64,000 bases of DNA. Source: CBDANZ01 sp965197865 (GTDB taxonomy: Bacteria > Acidobacteriota > Vicinamibacteria > Vicinamibacterales > CAVVIG01). The notes beneath the pieces were generated by a model, which was given only the letters and a program-made list of their open reading frames with translations, did not search any database and was not told the origin of the DNA. The stretch spans positions 248,001 through 312,000 of the forward strand of contig CBDANZ010000004.1 in the NCBI GenBank assembly GCA_965197865.1. Direction: 5' to 3'. This document shows, in pieces, positions 25,705 through 35,233 of the stretch (its first letter is position 1; every line of letters begins with the position of its first letter). The position numbers and the translations under genes were made by a program.

Positions 25705-27549
25705 ATGGATTCGTTCGCGTCTGCCGAGGGCGAAGCCGCGGGCCCGCTCCTTCGCGATCGGGATCGGATTCCCGAGAAATTCAAGTGGAACCTCAGCAAC
25801 ATCTTTTCCGACTGGAACGCATGGCAGTCGGCGTACGCGGAGCTCGACGGGAAGATTGCGGAGTTCGGACGTCTTCAGGGCACGCTCGTTCAAGGCGATG
25901 ACAGACTCCTGGTCGCTCTGAAGTTTCGCGACGAGATCGGTCAGCTCGAATACAAGGTGTGGTATTTCGCGTCGCTGTGGTTTGACCAGGACCAGCGCGA
26001 TAACCAGATCAACGCCAGGCGCCAGCAGGTGCTGATCCTGTTTGCGAAGGCGGCACTGGCATCGGCGTGGTTCGATCCGGAGCTACTGAAGATCCCGCTG
26101 CCACTCGTGCAGGCATGGATGGCGGCGAGCGCCGAGCTGGCTGTTTACAGATTCGCCATCGAGGATCTCTACCGCCAGCAGGAGCACGTGCTCGACGACC
26201 AGGGCGAGCATCTGCTGTCGCTGTCGAGCCAGTCTGCCTTGTCGCCCAACAACGCCTACGAGGCGCTGTCAACTGCGGACGTCAAGTACCCCTCCATCCG
26301 CCTGTCGACCGGGACACAGACGCTCACCTACGGGCAGTATCGTGCGATTCTCGCCACGAACCGCAACCAGACCGATAGAGCCCTGGCCTTCCATGAGTTC
26401 CACAAGACCTACGAAGGTACTGCGAACACGTATGCGTCGCTCTACAACGGCGTCCTGCAGCGGGACCTTTTCTATTCGAAGGCCCGCGGGTACCAGACGA
26501 CGCTCGACGCGGCCCTTCACGGCAACAATATTCCTACCTCCGTGGTCGAAAACCTGATTGCGGAGACGAAGGGGGGCACCGAGCCGCTTCGCCGGTACCA
26601 TCGGCTCCGCAAGCGCGTGCTCGGCGTCGACACGTATCACTCGTACGACACCACGGTCCAGTTGGTGGACTTCGACCGCAAGTACCCGTACGAAGACGTG
26701 ATCGAATGGCTTCCGGCGTCGGTCGTCCCGCTGGGGCCCGAGTATCAGCGGCAGATGCGCGAGAACCTCGACGGTCACTACATCGACGTGTACGAAAACC
26801 CCGGCAAGCGCAGCGGCGCGTATTCGGCGCCCGTGTACGGCGTGCGGCCATACATGCTGCTGAATTACAACGACACCTTGGACGCCGCGTTCACGGTGGC
26901 GCACGAGATGGGCCATTCCATGCACACGGTGCTCTCGCACGCGCACCAACCCTTCGTCTATGCCGGCTACACCATTTTCGTGGCGGAAGTGCCATCCACG
27001 CTCAGCGAGGCTCTGTTTCTCGACTACATGCTTGCGCGTGCGACCGACGAGCGCGAGCGAATCGTGCTGTTGCAGCACGCCATTGATGCGGTTGTGTCGA
27101 CCTTCTATGCGCAGGTGATGTTCGCAGACTACGAGCTGCAAGCGCACCAACTGGTGGAGGCGGGACGTCCCATTACCGCCGACGTCCTCGGGGCGATCTA
27201 TCTCGGGCTGCTGCAGACGTATCACGGCGACGCGCTCGACTACGACGAGCGACTACGCGTGACGTGGGCGCGCATTCCGCACTTCTACGGCATGCCCTAC
27301 TACGTGTATCAGTACGCGACCTGCTTCGCGTCGAGCGCGCAGCTCATGAGCCAGCTCACGAGCGGGTCGGCCGCGGAGCGCGCGGCCGCGATCGATCGCT
27401 ATCTCACGCTGCTGAAGTCCGGAGGCAGCGACCACCCGATGACGCTGCTCCAGGGTGCCGGCGTGGATCTCAGCAGACCCGAAGCGGTCCGAGCAGTCGT
27501 CGCGCAGCTTGACGGGCTGGTGACAAGGCTCGAACGCGCGGTGTTGTAG
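25705..27549 (+). CDS. pepF: Oligoendopeptidase F (M3B)
   Basis: 614 residues. It cleaves peptides of about 7-17 residues in the cytoplasm. The zinc motif is H400-E401-M-G-H404 in TVAHEMGHSMHTVLSH, with the third ligand region in FVAEVPSTLSEALFLDY. The N-terminal PepF domain starts with IPEKFKWNLSNIFSDWNAWQ. ATG 25705 was preferred because the open frame upstream overlaps the quinone oxidoreductase remnant. No signal peptide is seen. It seems monocistronic. Confidence 0.95.
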   Translation: MDSFASAEGEAAGPLLRDRDRIPEKFKWNLSNIFSDWNAWQSAYAELDGKIAEFGRLQGTLVQGDDRLLVALKFRDEIGQLEYKVWYFASLWFDQDQRDNQINARRQQVLILFAKAALASAWFDPELLKIPLPLVQAWMAASAELAVYRFAIEDLYRQQEHVLDDQGEHLLSLSSQSALSPNNAYEALSTADVKYPSIRLSTGTQTLTYGQYRAILATNRNQTDRALAFHEFHKTYEGTANTYASLYNGVLQRDLFYSKARGYQTTLDAALHGNNIPTSVVENLIAETKGGTEPLRRYHRLRKRVLGVDTYHSYDTTVQLVDFDRKYPYEDVIEWLPASVVPLGPEYQRQMRENLDGHYIDVYENPGKRSGAYSAPVYGVRPYMLLNYNDTLDAAFTVAHEMGHSMHTVLSHAHQPFVYAGYTIFVAEVPSTLSEALFLDYMLARATDERERIVLLQHAIDAVVSTFYAQVMFADYELQAHQLVEAGRPITADVLGAIYLGLLQTYHGDALDYDERLRVTWARIPHFYGMPYYVYQYATCFASSAQLMSQLTSGSAAERAAAIDRYLTLLKSGGSDHPMTLLQGAGVDLSRPEAVRAVVAQLDGLVTRLERAVL

Positions 27550-27558
27550 GGACGGGTC

Positions 27559-27875
27559 TTATCGGTTGGCTCTCCGCCGGTCCCGGCCGGCGCGGCGGTC
27601 TTTGCCGCTACGGAGCTCGATGGCGCCGGGCGGGCCTAGATTTATCTTGCGCCGGTCGACTTGGCGCCGCCGATCGGGGCTGGCTCGACGCTCGGTCGCA
27701 ATCCTGACCGCGACAGCGGCCTTGGCCGACTCGGCGAGCTCGCGGTGGATCTCGCTTATGCGCGATCGATCGAAGGTGCGGACGGCTGCTGCGCGGGCAG
27801 GAAGGCGACAATGGCCAGGACCAGCGCGGTGGTGAATGCTCGCTTCACGCAGAGACTCGAAGCCATTTCATTCAT
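27559..27875 (-). pseudogene. Small exported protein of unknown function, possibly frameshifted
   Basis: ATG 27875 starts a signal peptide (MASSLCVKRAFTTALVLAIV, AFLPAQQ). That frame stops soon after, at a TAA near 27770, but the next frame continues RISEIHRELAESAKAAVAVR and a very Arg-rich tail (RRQVDRRKINLGPPGAIELR, then DRRAGRDRRRANR) to a TAA at 27559. One indel would join them into about 105 residues. It lies 18 bases downstream of the TraB gene on the same strand. It could also be unrelated non-coding sequence. Confidence 0.35.
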
Positions 27876-27893
27876 GAAACGGCTTCTCGGAAG

Positions 27894-28619
27894 TCACAGC
27901 TGCTCTACAGAGTAGCCCTTGGCTCGCAGCATCGAGAGTAGACCGTCGGGACCGACTAGGTGCGCGGCGCCGACGAGGACGAAGGCGCGCCCGGGGCGGG
28001 TGAAAAGCGCATCGATCTTTGGGATCCAGTTCCGGTTGCGCTCGACGAGCAGCTGCTGATACATTCCCGGCTCCTGCCGCAGATCCAGCAGGACGATGCG
28101 TTCGACGGTGGCTTCATCGCGCGCTTTCCATGCGTCGGCGAGGATCGTGACGCTGGCCTTCTGCGTGTCAAGCTCCTTCAGCGTGGAGACCAGCAGCCGG
28201 TCCTGCTCGGCCATCGTCATCTGGTCGAAGCGCGAAATCTGGAAATCGATCATTTCCAGTCCCTGTACCTGTTTGCCCTCGGCGCGCGCGAGATCGTAGA
28301 AGTGCTTATCGAGGCCGAGCGCAGGGTCGAAGCCCGCCTTCTGCGACTCGACGCTGGCCATCTCGCCGAGGTCCACCTCCTCGACGAGCAAATCGGATTC
28401 CTTGAAGGCGGCGTCCAGCGCCGGGCTGAGCGGGTAGTAGTCCTCGCTCAGAAGATGCACCGATCCGACCAGATAGAGAACTCCCTGGCCGCGCGTGGCT
28501 TTCCAGAGAAAGCTTGGCGTCGCGGCCGCAGGGTGCTCGGGCGCGCCGAGGGCGGCGAGCGCGAGCGCGAGGATCGGCAGCGCGGCAACCCTTCGCCACA
28601 CGTTCCGATAAGAGTGCAT
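27894..28619 (-). CDS. TraB/GumN family exported protein (shortened)
   Basis: 241 residues. It has a signal peptide (LPILALALAALGAPEHPAAA) and the family motifs FLWKATRGQGVLYLVGSVH (GSxH) and FVLVGAAHLVGPDGLLSML (GAxH). These two histidine motifs are thought to form a metal site of the Tiki-like protease fold. Between EVDLGEMASVESQ and KAGFDPALGLDKHFYDLA the usual segment of roughly 40-50 residues is missing without loss of frame, so the protein is shorter than the usual ~290 residues. Activity is uncertain. It is probably periplasmic. Confidence 0.82.
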   Translation of the reverse strand: MHSYRNVWRRVAALPILALALAALGAPEHPAAATPSFLWKATRGQGVLYLVGSVHLLSEDYYPLSPALDAAFKESDLLVEEVDLGEMASVESQKAGFDPALGLDKHFYDLARAEGKQVQGLEMIDFQISRFDQMTMAEQDRLLVSTLKELDTQKASVTILADAWKARDEATVERIVLLDLRQEPGMYQQLLVERNRNWIPKIDALFTRPGRAFVLVGAAHLVGPDGLLSMLRAKGYSVEQL

Positions 28620-28669
28620 CGTCGAGTCTCCATTCCGGTACGCCCTCCGTGGTGGAGCTTTTCAACACG

Positions 28670-30156
28670 CTAGCGCGCTCGGATGGTTGGCGCCGGCCCC
28701 TGGCGCATGAACGCCTCGACTTCCTCGATCGTGCGGGGCAGTGACGCGGTGAGACGCCGCAGGCCCGACTCCTCGAGGAGGAATAGGTCTTCGATGCGGA
28801 CGCCGATATCGAGATACCTGGTCACCGCGGGCTGAATCTGTTCGATGAGGGCACGGTTTTCGGCCGTCTGCGGCAGCGCGCCGAGGGCGCTCTGGCGAAT
28901 GTAGAGGCCCGGTTCGATCACGAACGCCATTCCGGGCTGAAGCAGACGGTTCCGTTCCCCGACGTCGTGCACGTCGATGCCGATGTAGTGCGTCGCGTTC
29001 TGCGTATACCACATACGGTATTGCTCGCCGCTCGCGTTGGTGATGAGGCCGAGCCTCAACAGCCCCACTTTAATCACGTCGACTGTTCTGTTGTGAATGT
29101 CGGCCAGCGTCGCGCCGGGACGGGCGACCTTCATGCCCTCTTCCTGCGCTTCCAACACGATCGCGTAAATGTCCTTCTGCGCTGGGGTGAACGTGCCGTT
29201 CACCGGGTAGGTGCGCGTGATGTCGCCCGACATGTACTGGTAGTTGCATGCAGCGTCGACGAGCAGCAGCTCACCAGCCTGCATCTGCCGAGCGCTTTCG
29301 TCGTAGTGCAGGATCGTGGCGTTGGGCCCGCTGCCGACGATCGATGGGTAGCTCCACGACACGGCCCCGCGCGCGCGGTGCACGGCTTCGATCGTGGCCT
29401 CCACTTCGTATTCCCACGCCCCAGGGTGCGTGGCGCGCATGCCGGCCATCTGAGCCTCGCTCGAGATCTCGAGGCTCTTGACGAGCACCTTTCGCTCGTA
29501 TGGCGTCTTGACCAGGCGCAGATCCGCCAGCATCCGGGTCGCGTCGACGGCTGCAAACCCGACGTACCGCTCCCGGATCCGCCGGACAAAATCCTGCGGC
29601 CGGCTCAGCGGGTCGCCCACGCCGCCGGGCTTGTGAGGACGAGGGCAACCTGCGCCCGCCCCGCGGCAAGCGCGTCGAAAAAGGCGGCCGCTTCCTTGTC
29701 GTCGACTCCGCCTGAGGCGCGCCGGCTCAACATGGCAGCCACGAAGGGCTCGAACTCGGCGGTCGACATCACGGTGCGGATGCCGGTGAGATCCGAGGCC
29801 TCGCGGTGGCTCAGGACGCGCCCACGCCAGTGCTCCTGTACGGGATCCTTGTCCTTGACGAAGAGGATCTCGCGGCGCGAGGCGTTGCCTGGCATCAGGA
29901 CGAGGACCGTGTCCTGCTGCACGAGGCCGGTGAGGTAATAGAAGTTACTGTCCTGCCGGTACTCGTAGTTGACGTCGAGCGAGTAGTTTTTCGCCGGCGC
30001 GCTGAACAGGATGAGTATCGCGTCGGGCCCGAGCCGCTCCATCATCCGCGCGCGGCGCGTCGAGAGGTCGTCGCTGAATTCGCTCGCGGCCGCGACGGAA
30101 GCAATCGACGCCGCCATCAGCGTGGCCGCGACGCTCCAGGCGATCTTCCTCTTCAT
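28670..30156 (-). pseudogene. Exported aminopeptidase P (M24B), interrupted by one frameshift
   Basis: From ATG 30156 the first frame gives a signal peptide (IAWSVAATLMAASIASVAAA) and the creatinase N-domain (YEYRQDSNFYYLTGLVQQDT). Near 29605-29622 the frame changes and continues VGDPLSRPQDFVRRIRERYV and the complete metal site: VDAACNYQYMSGDITRTYP (two Asp), NATHYIGIDVHDVG (His), FVIEPGLY (Glu) and VRIEDLFLL (Glu). It cleaves X-Pro N-termini using two metal ions. The composite has about 495 residues, full length. The break is in a GC run and every catalytic residue survives, so a one-base sequencing error is plausible. Confidence 0.9.
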
Positions 30157-30248
30157 ACTTATGTTGTCGTGCTTTCGTCGCTACCGAGTGTACAACAGCC
30201 GGAGCGCGTGTGGAGACCTACGCTACATCAGAGGTTAGCTAACTGCTG

Positions 30249-31329
30249 CTACCGTGCTTCAAACGAGGCGACAAGATCGCTCAGCGGGCGCTGGATCCGA
30301 TGTGCGAACGCGGTTTCTAGATCGGTACCGTCCGCCAGATCGCGCAGCAGGTTCGCGACAGCCAAGCCGCTCGACTCGTTGATGATCCGCCGGACGGCAA
30401 TCGCGCTCGAGGCGTACGACAGCTCCGCGTCGCCGCCGCTCAGCAGCCCGAACGAACTGGCGAGGGTCGCGAGCGGAATCCTACGGCCGGCGCGGCGCAG
30501 GCGCTGTTCGGTCCACGAGAGGCTGTTGGATTCGAAGGCCGCGGCCAGGCCTTCGTTGAGCCACGTCGGAACGCCGGTCGACGCCAGGCTGCTGACGAGC
30601 GTGTGCGAAAACTCGTGAGTGAGCACGCGGTCGAGTTCCTCCGGCTTCGCGAGCGCGCCGCGCGTCGGCACGCGAATTACACGGTCGTACGCGCCGCCAG
30701 CCCATTGCGGCGCGCGCGTGATGTCGCGGAACTGTTCGTTTGTGTACAACAGCACCTCGATCGGGTCGGTTGGATACGTGCCCATGATCTCGCCGATCCG
30801 CCAGTACGCGCGGTCGAGCGATTCAAGCACCCTCGCTGCGAGATCGGCTTCCGAGGGACCCTCGAACGAGACCGTGAAATGGTCGCCCAGCGCCTCCTGG
30901 TCGTCGCGCACCTCGCCCACGACTCCTTCATATATGCGAATGGCGCCGGGAAGATCACCCTGCCGCCGCAGTACCTGGCCGAGAAGGAGTCGCGCCGCGA
31001 GGAGACTTGGACTGAGCGCCAACGCGCGCTCGAACGCCGTCCTGGCGTCCCCGTCGCGGCATTCGAGAAGAGCGGCTACGCCAGCGCCGAGGTGGAGGGT
31101 GGCATTATGTGGCATTATTCGGATCGACGGTCAGTGCTTCCCGAAATGCATCCGCCGCGCGGCGCGCGTCGCCAACGTCGAGCGCTGCAAATCCCGCCGC
31201 TTCGAGCAGGGCGGTCTGCGGGTTCCGCTGTGCGATGGCTGGCGCCACGATTGCAAACCAGGCCGTGGTGGCTAGCGCAACGATGCTTGCGGTCCTGTAC
31301 CTCACATCAAGATTATCGGTTGCCTGCAT
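30249..31329 (-). pseudogene. Exported TPR/peptidase MA-like metalloprotease, broken by a 10-bp duplication
   Basis: ATG 31329 starts a signal peptide (SIVALATTAWFAIVAPAIAQ) and TPR-like helices (ALDVGDARRAADAFREALTV). At 31099-31118 a 10-bp tandem duplication shifts the frame; the second frame continues LHLGAGVAALLECRDG, more TPR, then the gluzincin domain with RVLTHEFSHTLVSSL (HExxH) and WLNEGLAAAFE (third ligand Glu). Removing one repeat copy restores a protein of about 356 residues. It is likely a periplasmic zinc protease of the peptidase MA superfamily; the substrate is unknown. Confidence 0.85.
31099..31118. repeat. 10-bp tandem duplication that breaks the metalloprotease frame
   Basis: GTGGCATTAT is present twice back to back (31099-31108, 31109-31118). 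On the minus strand this duplicates ATAATGCCAC inside DPNNATLHLG and adds one base modulo three. It is a discrete mutation, unlike the homopolymer-type indels elsewhere. Confidence 0.9.
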
Positions 31330-31349
31330 GCTATCCTTACGCCTCGCTA

Positions 31350-31622
31350 ATGGGCGACCCGGCCACTGCGCGGATTGAGGCAGGCGTCATCGACGTCTTG
31401 AAAAACGTCAGCCGGCGTCCGATCGAGCCGGCCCGGTTAACGATGACGAGCGATCTCGTCGCCGATCTCGGCCTCGATTCGCTGCAGGTGCTCGAGGTCG
31501 TCGCCGAGCTCGAAGATACCTTCAATATTTCCATCCCGCTCACCGCCGTGCCAGCCACTCGAACCATCGGGCATGTCGTCGCACAGGTCGCTGCCCTTCT
31601 TGGACAGCGCGCCAACACCTGA
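31350..31622 (+). CDS. Acyl carrier protein
   Basis: 90 residues from ATG 31350. The phosphopantetheine serine is S44 in DLGLDSLQVLEVVAELED, and the helix IV region is VPATRTIGHVVAQVAALL. The stop TGA overlaps the ATG of the acyl-AMP ligase by one base, so this ACP is dedicated to that enzyme and not the general fatty-acid ACP. The pair plus the truncated synthase behind it resembles the ACP that supplies acyl chains in bacterial sphingolipid clusters. Confidence 0.93.
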   Translation: MGDPATARIEAGVIDVLKNVSRRPIEPARLTMTSDLVADLGLDSLQVLEVVAELEDTFNISIPLTAVPATRTIGHVVAQVAALLGQRANT

Positions 31623-33310
31623 TGTGCTCGCTCAGGACGCTTCCCGGAGTGCTCGACGAGGCGTCGGCAGACGGTGCCGGCTACACGTTTCTGGATGACG
31701 CCAGCGCGCGCGCCCGATCGTACGGCGACATTCGCGCAGCGGCGTACCGCGTAGCCGGCGGACTGCGGCGCGCGGGGCTTCGCCGCGGTGATGTGGTGGC
31801 GCTCGTGCTGTCGGACGCGGAGCAGTTCCTGACGACGCTCTTGGGCGCCTCGATTGCGGGCCTGGTTCCGGCCTCGCTGTATCCGCCAGCCGTTTCGGCG
31901 GACCTGCCGCGCTATTTTCACGCGATGACCGGCACGCTCGTCGCCTCGACGGCGCGCGCCGTGATTACGACCGCAGCGCTGTCGGCCGGGTTCGACGCGC
32001 TGAGCGGCGCAAGCGCCGGCTTCGAGCTCGTCCTCGCCCGCGAGACGCTCGAAGATGAGCCATTCGACGAGCCGTGGAGACCGTCGCTCGACGACATCGC
32101 GTTGGTGCAGTTCACGTCGGGCTCGACCTCATCGCCGAAAGGCGTCGTGCTCTCGCATCGGAGCCTCGCGGCGAACATCGACACGATCAATGGCCCGGGC
32201 GTTCTCGCCGCATCGCGTGAAGACCACGGCGTTAGCTGGCTACCGCTCTATCACGACATGGGGCTCGTCGGCATGTCGCTGTGCGCGCTTTACAGCGGCT
32301 TGCCTGCCGTGCTCATGGCGCCCGAGATGTTCGTCAGACGGCCGGTCGAGTGGCTGCGCGCGATCACCCGCTATCGGGGTACGGTGAGCTTTGCGCCCAA
32401 CTTCGCGTACGACCTGTGCGTGCGCCGCGTGAGGGAGCGGGACCTCGAGGGGCTCGATCTGTCGAGCTGGCGCCTGGCGGGATGCGGAGCGGAGCCCGTC
32501 CACGCGGCCACGCTCGAGGCGTTTGCGGCAAGGTTCGCAGCGGTCGGCTTCCACGAGACGAGCTTCCTGCCGAGCTACGGCCTTGCGGAGCACGTGCTGG
32601 CCGCGACCTTTCCGCCGCGTGAGCGCCGGCTGCGCGTCCATCATGTGTCGTCGCAGGGGCTCGCCCAGCAGCGCGTGGCGGTGGCGGCTCGAACCGACGA
32701 CGAATCGTCGGTGACCCTGGTCGGCTGCGGTCGGCCGCTTCCAGGCCATCGGCTTCGAATCGTGGGCGAGGATGGAGGCGAGGTGCCCGATAGCCATGTC
32801 GGTGAAATCGCTCTGGCCGGACCTTCGGTGATGCTGGGCTACTATATGCAGGACGAGCTGACTGCCCAGACCATCCGCGACGGCTGGCTGCATACCGGAG
32901 ATCTCGGCTACCTGTCGGCCGGGGAGCTGTTCGTCTGCGGGCGGTCGAAGGATTTGATCATCGTGAACGGCCGGAAATATCACCCCCAGGATCTTGAGTG
33001 GGGGATCGAAGATATCGCCGGACTGAGGCGCGGGCGCGCGGTCGCCTTCGGGACCACCCGCGAGGGAGATGCCGATCGCGTCGTGATCGTGGCCGAGCCG
33101 AGCGGGACGGTGGCGCCAGAGGTCGTGAAGGGCGCGGTGCGCCAGCGCATCGGCGACCTGTTCGGCCTCGCAGTGGGCGACGTGGCGCTCGTGCCGCGCG
33201 GCACGATTGGACGCACGACGAGCGGCAAGGTGCGGCGTGCGTCCCTTCTGGCGCGATACGAGCGGGGCGAACTGGGAGAAACGGGCGATCCTTCGGGACT
33301 TCACGCGTGA
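31622..33310 (+). CDS. Fatty acyl-AMP ligase / acyl-ACP synthetase
   Basis: 562 residues of the adenylate-forming superfamily. It has the P-loop FTSGSTSSPKGVVLSH, SWLPLYHDMGLVGM typical of FAAL proteins, SYGLAEHVLAATF, and the C-terminal hinge and core GWLHTGDLGYLSAGELFVCG followed by RSKDLIIVNGRKYHPQDLE and the catalytic-lysine end TTSGKVRRAS. It activates a fatty acid with ATP and probably loads it on the ACP encoded just upstream. Start and stop both overlap neighbouring genes (ATGA arrangement), giving a tightly coupled three-gene unit. Location is cytoplasmic. Confidence 0.93.
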   Translation: MCSLRTLPGVLDEASADGAGYTFLDDASARARSYGDIRAAAYRVAGGLRRAGLRRGDVVALVLSDAEQFLTTLLGASIAGLVPASLYPPAVSADLPRYFHAMTGTLVASTARAVITTAALSAGFDALSGASAGFELVLARETLEDEPFDEPWRPSLDDIALVQFTSGSTSSPKGVVLSHRSLAANIDTINGPGVLAASREDHGVSWLPLYHDMGLVGMSLCALYSGLPAVLMAPEMFVRRPVEWLRAITRYRGTVSFAPNFAYDLCVRRVRERDLEGLDLSSWRLAGCGAEPVHAATLEAFAARFAAVGFHETSFLPSYGLAEHVLAATFPPRERRLRVHHVSSQGLAQQRVAVAARTDDESSVTLVGCGRPLPGHRLRIVGEDGGEVPDSHVGEIALAGPSVMLGYYMQDELTAQTIRDGWLHTGDLGYLSAGELFVCGRSKDLIIVNGRKYHPQDLEWGIEDIAGLRRGRAVAFGTTREGDADRVVIVAEPSGTVAPEVVKGAVRQRIGDLFGLAVGDVALVPRGTIGRTTSGKVRRASLLARYERGELGETGDPSGLHA

Positions 33311-33486
33311 TGGATCTGCTCGACAAGCTCCGCGTCATTGACCAGCGCCGCGCCATGTTCGGCAGCGGGCCGTCGGCGCCAGGCACGACGGTGATCGACG
33401 AGGTTCTCGGAGCTGTTACCATCGGGCGATATACTCCTTGCCGGCAGTGGAGATTTCTGCTACCCTTCCGGCCAATAGCTGTTTAG
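33310..33486 (+). pseudogene. Alpha-oxoamine synthase (serine palmitoyltransferase-like) N-terminal fragment
   Basis: ATG 33310 overlaps the ligase stop. The first ~40 residues, MDLLDKLRVIDQRRAMFGSG and TTVIDEVLGAVTIGR, resemble the N-terminus of PLP-dependent alpha-oxoamine synthases encoded next to ACP/FAAL genes. After about 33430 the similarity ends; the frame stops at 33486 and the PLP domain is absent. In bacterial sphingolipid loci this position holds serine palmitoyltransferase. The loss means the unit can no longer make the long-chain base from this locus. Confidence 0.55.
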
Positions 33487-33597
33487 TAGGGTCTTTGAGG
33501 CGGTGCGTGCAGGGCTCAGGGTCAAACAGCCGCATCAAGAACAGCAACATCAAGATCTGAGGAAGACAGAAGACAGTAGTCATACAGAAGAGCAAGA

Positions 33598-33617
33598 GTA
33601 GTTATTTGTAGTTATTT
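33598..33617 (+). repeat. 10-bp tandem repeat just before the RBS
   Basis: GTAGTTATTT occurs twice in tandem at 33598-33607 and 33608-33617, directly followed by AAGGAGG. The AT-rich tract could aid initiation at the cytochrome gene. Confidence 0.7.
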
Positions 33618-33631
33618 AAGGAGGCGCGGAG

Positions 33632-35110
33632 ATGAGAGCTAGGCTGGCGGCCTTCAGCGGTGTGGTCGGGATTATGGCGATGACGGCAGGGGTGAGTCTG
33701 ACGGCCCAGCACGACGCCGGCCTCGCTCCGACGTTCAACAAAGACGTGGCGCCGATCGTGTTCAATAATTGTGCGAATTGCCATCGGCCCAACCAAGTCG
33801 CTCCGATGTCGCTGATGTCATACAGAGAGGTGCGCCCCTGGGCGCGCGCCATCAAGACGAAGGTGACCGCGGGGCTTATGCCGCCGTGGTATGCCGATCC
33901 GCGGTACGGCGAGTTCAAGAACGACCGTAGCCTGACCCCAGAACAGCTCGAGACTCTTATCGCCTGGGTGGATGCGGGTGCGCCCGAAGGGGACACCCCG
34001 TTGACCGCGAAGGTGCCGGAACTCGAGGGCGGCTGGTCCCATCCTTCCGGTCGGCCACCCGACTTGGTCATGGAGATGGCCGATCCGTTCACGCTTCCGG
34101 CGGAGGGAGAGCTGCCCGGCTTCACCATTTACCAGGATCTCCCCCGAGAGCTCAAAGAGAAGGAACACTACCTCGAGGCGATTCAGGTCATGCCTGGGAC
34201 CCTTCAAGCAGTGCACCACGCGGGGTTCAACATCAGAGTGCTACCTGGGGTAGAGGTTGGAACAGGCGAGGCGTGGCCTGGCGGGCCGATCATCAACGGA
34301 GCGTTAGTTTACGCCGAAACGGGGGAGCCCTACGTGGGACGTGGGGGCGAAGACGCCGCCACTGAAGCGGTAGAGGCTTCAGAGTTAAGATTCTGCTGCT
34401 ACGTTCCGGGGGGTAACTTCCAGCAATATCCTCCTGGCGCCGGGAAGCGTATCGACCCCAGGGGAATCGCGGGATTCCAGATGCATTACACGGCGATTGG
34501 CCAAACTGTGACCGATCGGACACGGGTCGGCCTGTGGTTTTCGGACCAGAAGGAAATGACCGCGGAAATCGTCTTCACCGGCGGCAACGCCCATCAGCAC
34601 ATCATCAACGGGAAGGAATTGATTGAAGAGGCGTTTACTCCGGTCAAGGGAAGCGGAGCCGCCGCAATTCCGGCCGTGCCCGTCATTCCACCTGGTGCCA
34701 AGGATTGGGCCATCACCGGGTGGCGGGTATTCCAAGACGACGTGACGCTCTATGTGGTTTGGCCGCACATGCACCTGCGCGGTAAGGAAATGACGTACGT
34801 GTTGACCTACCCGGATGGTCGGGAGCGGGTGGTGATGAGTGCACCGAACTACGACTTCAACTGGCAGATCTTTTATGAGTTCAAGGAGCCGATCAAGATT
34901 CCGGCTGGCAGCACGATGAAGACGATCGGCTCGTACGACAACTCGGTGGCGAACAGGTGGAATCCCGCGCCACAGAAGGAAGTCTACTGGTCAGAGCAGA
35001 GCTGGGACGAGATGTTCATTGGGGTGATGGAGGTCTCGGTCGACGGCTACGATCCTCAGTCGACGAAGAATATGGTCAAGGCATCACACAGCGTCGGAGG
35101 CGGGGACTAA
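33632..35110 (+). CDS. Exported c-type cytochrome fused to a PHM-like copper monooxygenase domain
   Basis: 492 residues. A strong RBS (AAGGAGG) and a signal peptide (VVGIMAMTAGVSLTAQ) precede a haem-binding region with CANCH in FNNCANCHRPNQVAPMSLM. The C-terminal half has the fold markers of type II copper, ascorbate-dependent monooxygenases: AVHHAG, GLWFSDQ, NAHQHIING and WPHMHLRGKEMTY, whose histidines and methionine suggest copper ligands. It probably works in the periplasm; the substrate is unknown. A close paralogue with matching domain order lies at 56830. The strong terminator at 35149 follows. Confidence 0.88.
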   Translation: MRARLAAFSGVVGIMAMTAGVSLTAQHDAGLAPTFNKDVAPIVFNNCANCHRPNQVAPMSLMSYREVRPWARAIKTKVTAGLMPPWYADPRYGEFKNDRSLTPEQLETLIAWVDAGAPEGDTPLTAKVPELEGGWSHPSGRPPDLVMEMADPFTLPAEGELPGFTIYQDLPRELKEKEHYLEAIQVMPGTLQAVHHAGFNIRVLPGVEVGTGEAWPGGPIINGALVYAETGEPYVGRGGEDAATEAVEASELRFCCYVPGGNFQQYPPGAGKRIDPRGIAGFQMHYTAIGQTVTDRTRVGLWFSDQKEMTAEIVFTGGNAHQHIINGKELIEEAFTPVKGSGAAAIPAVPVIPPGAKDWAITGWRVFQDDVTLYVVWPHMHLRGKEMTYVLTYPDGRERVVMSAPNYDFNWQIFYEFKEPIKIPAGSTMKTIGSYDNSVANRWNPAPQKEVYWSEQSWDEMFIGVMEVSVDGYDPQSTKNMVKASHSVGGGD

Positions 35111-35148
35111 GTCTCGCGACGGTCGTTCGGTACCGTCGATTATCGGTC

Positions 35149-35186
35149 GAAAGGGGCCTGGCTTTTGCCCGGCCCCTTTCGTTTTC
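35149..35186 (+). terminator. Intrinsic terminator of the cytochrome/monooxygenase gene
   Basis: GAAAGGGGCC (35149-35158) pairs perfectly with GGCCCCTTTC (35171-35180), followed by GTTTTC. It lies 39 bases after the stop codon. Confidence 0.85.
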
Positions 35187-35233
35187 TGGGCGGGATAACT
35201 GTCCACTGGGTCCGTACCGAGGACGCCGTCGTC

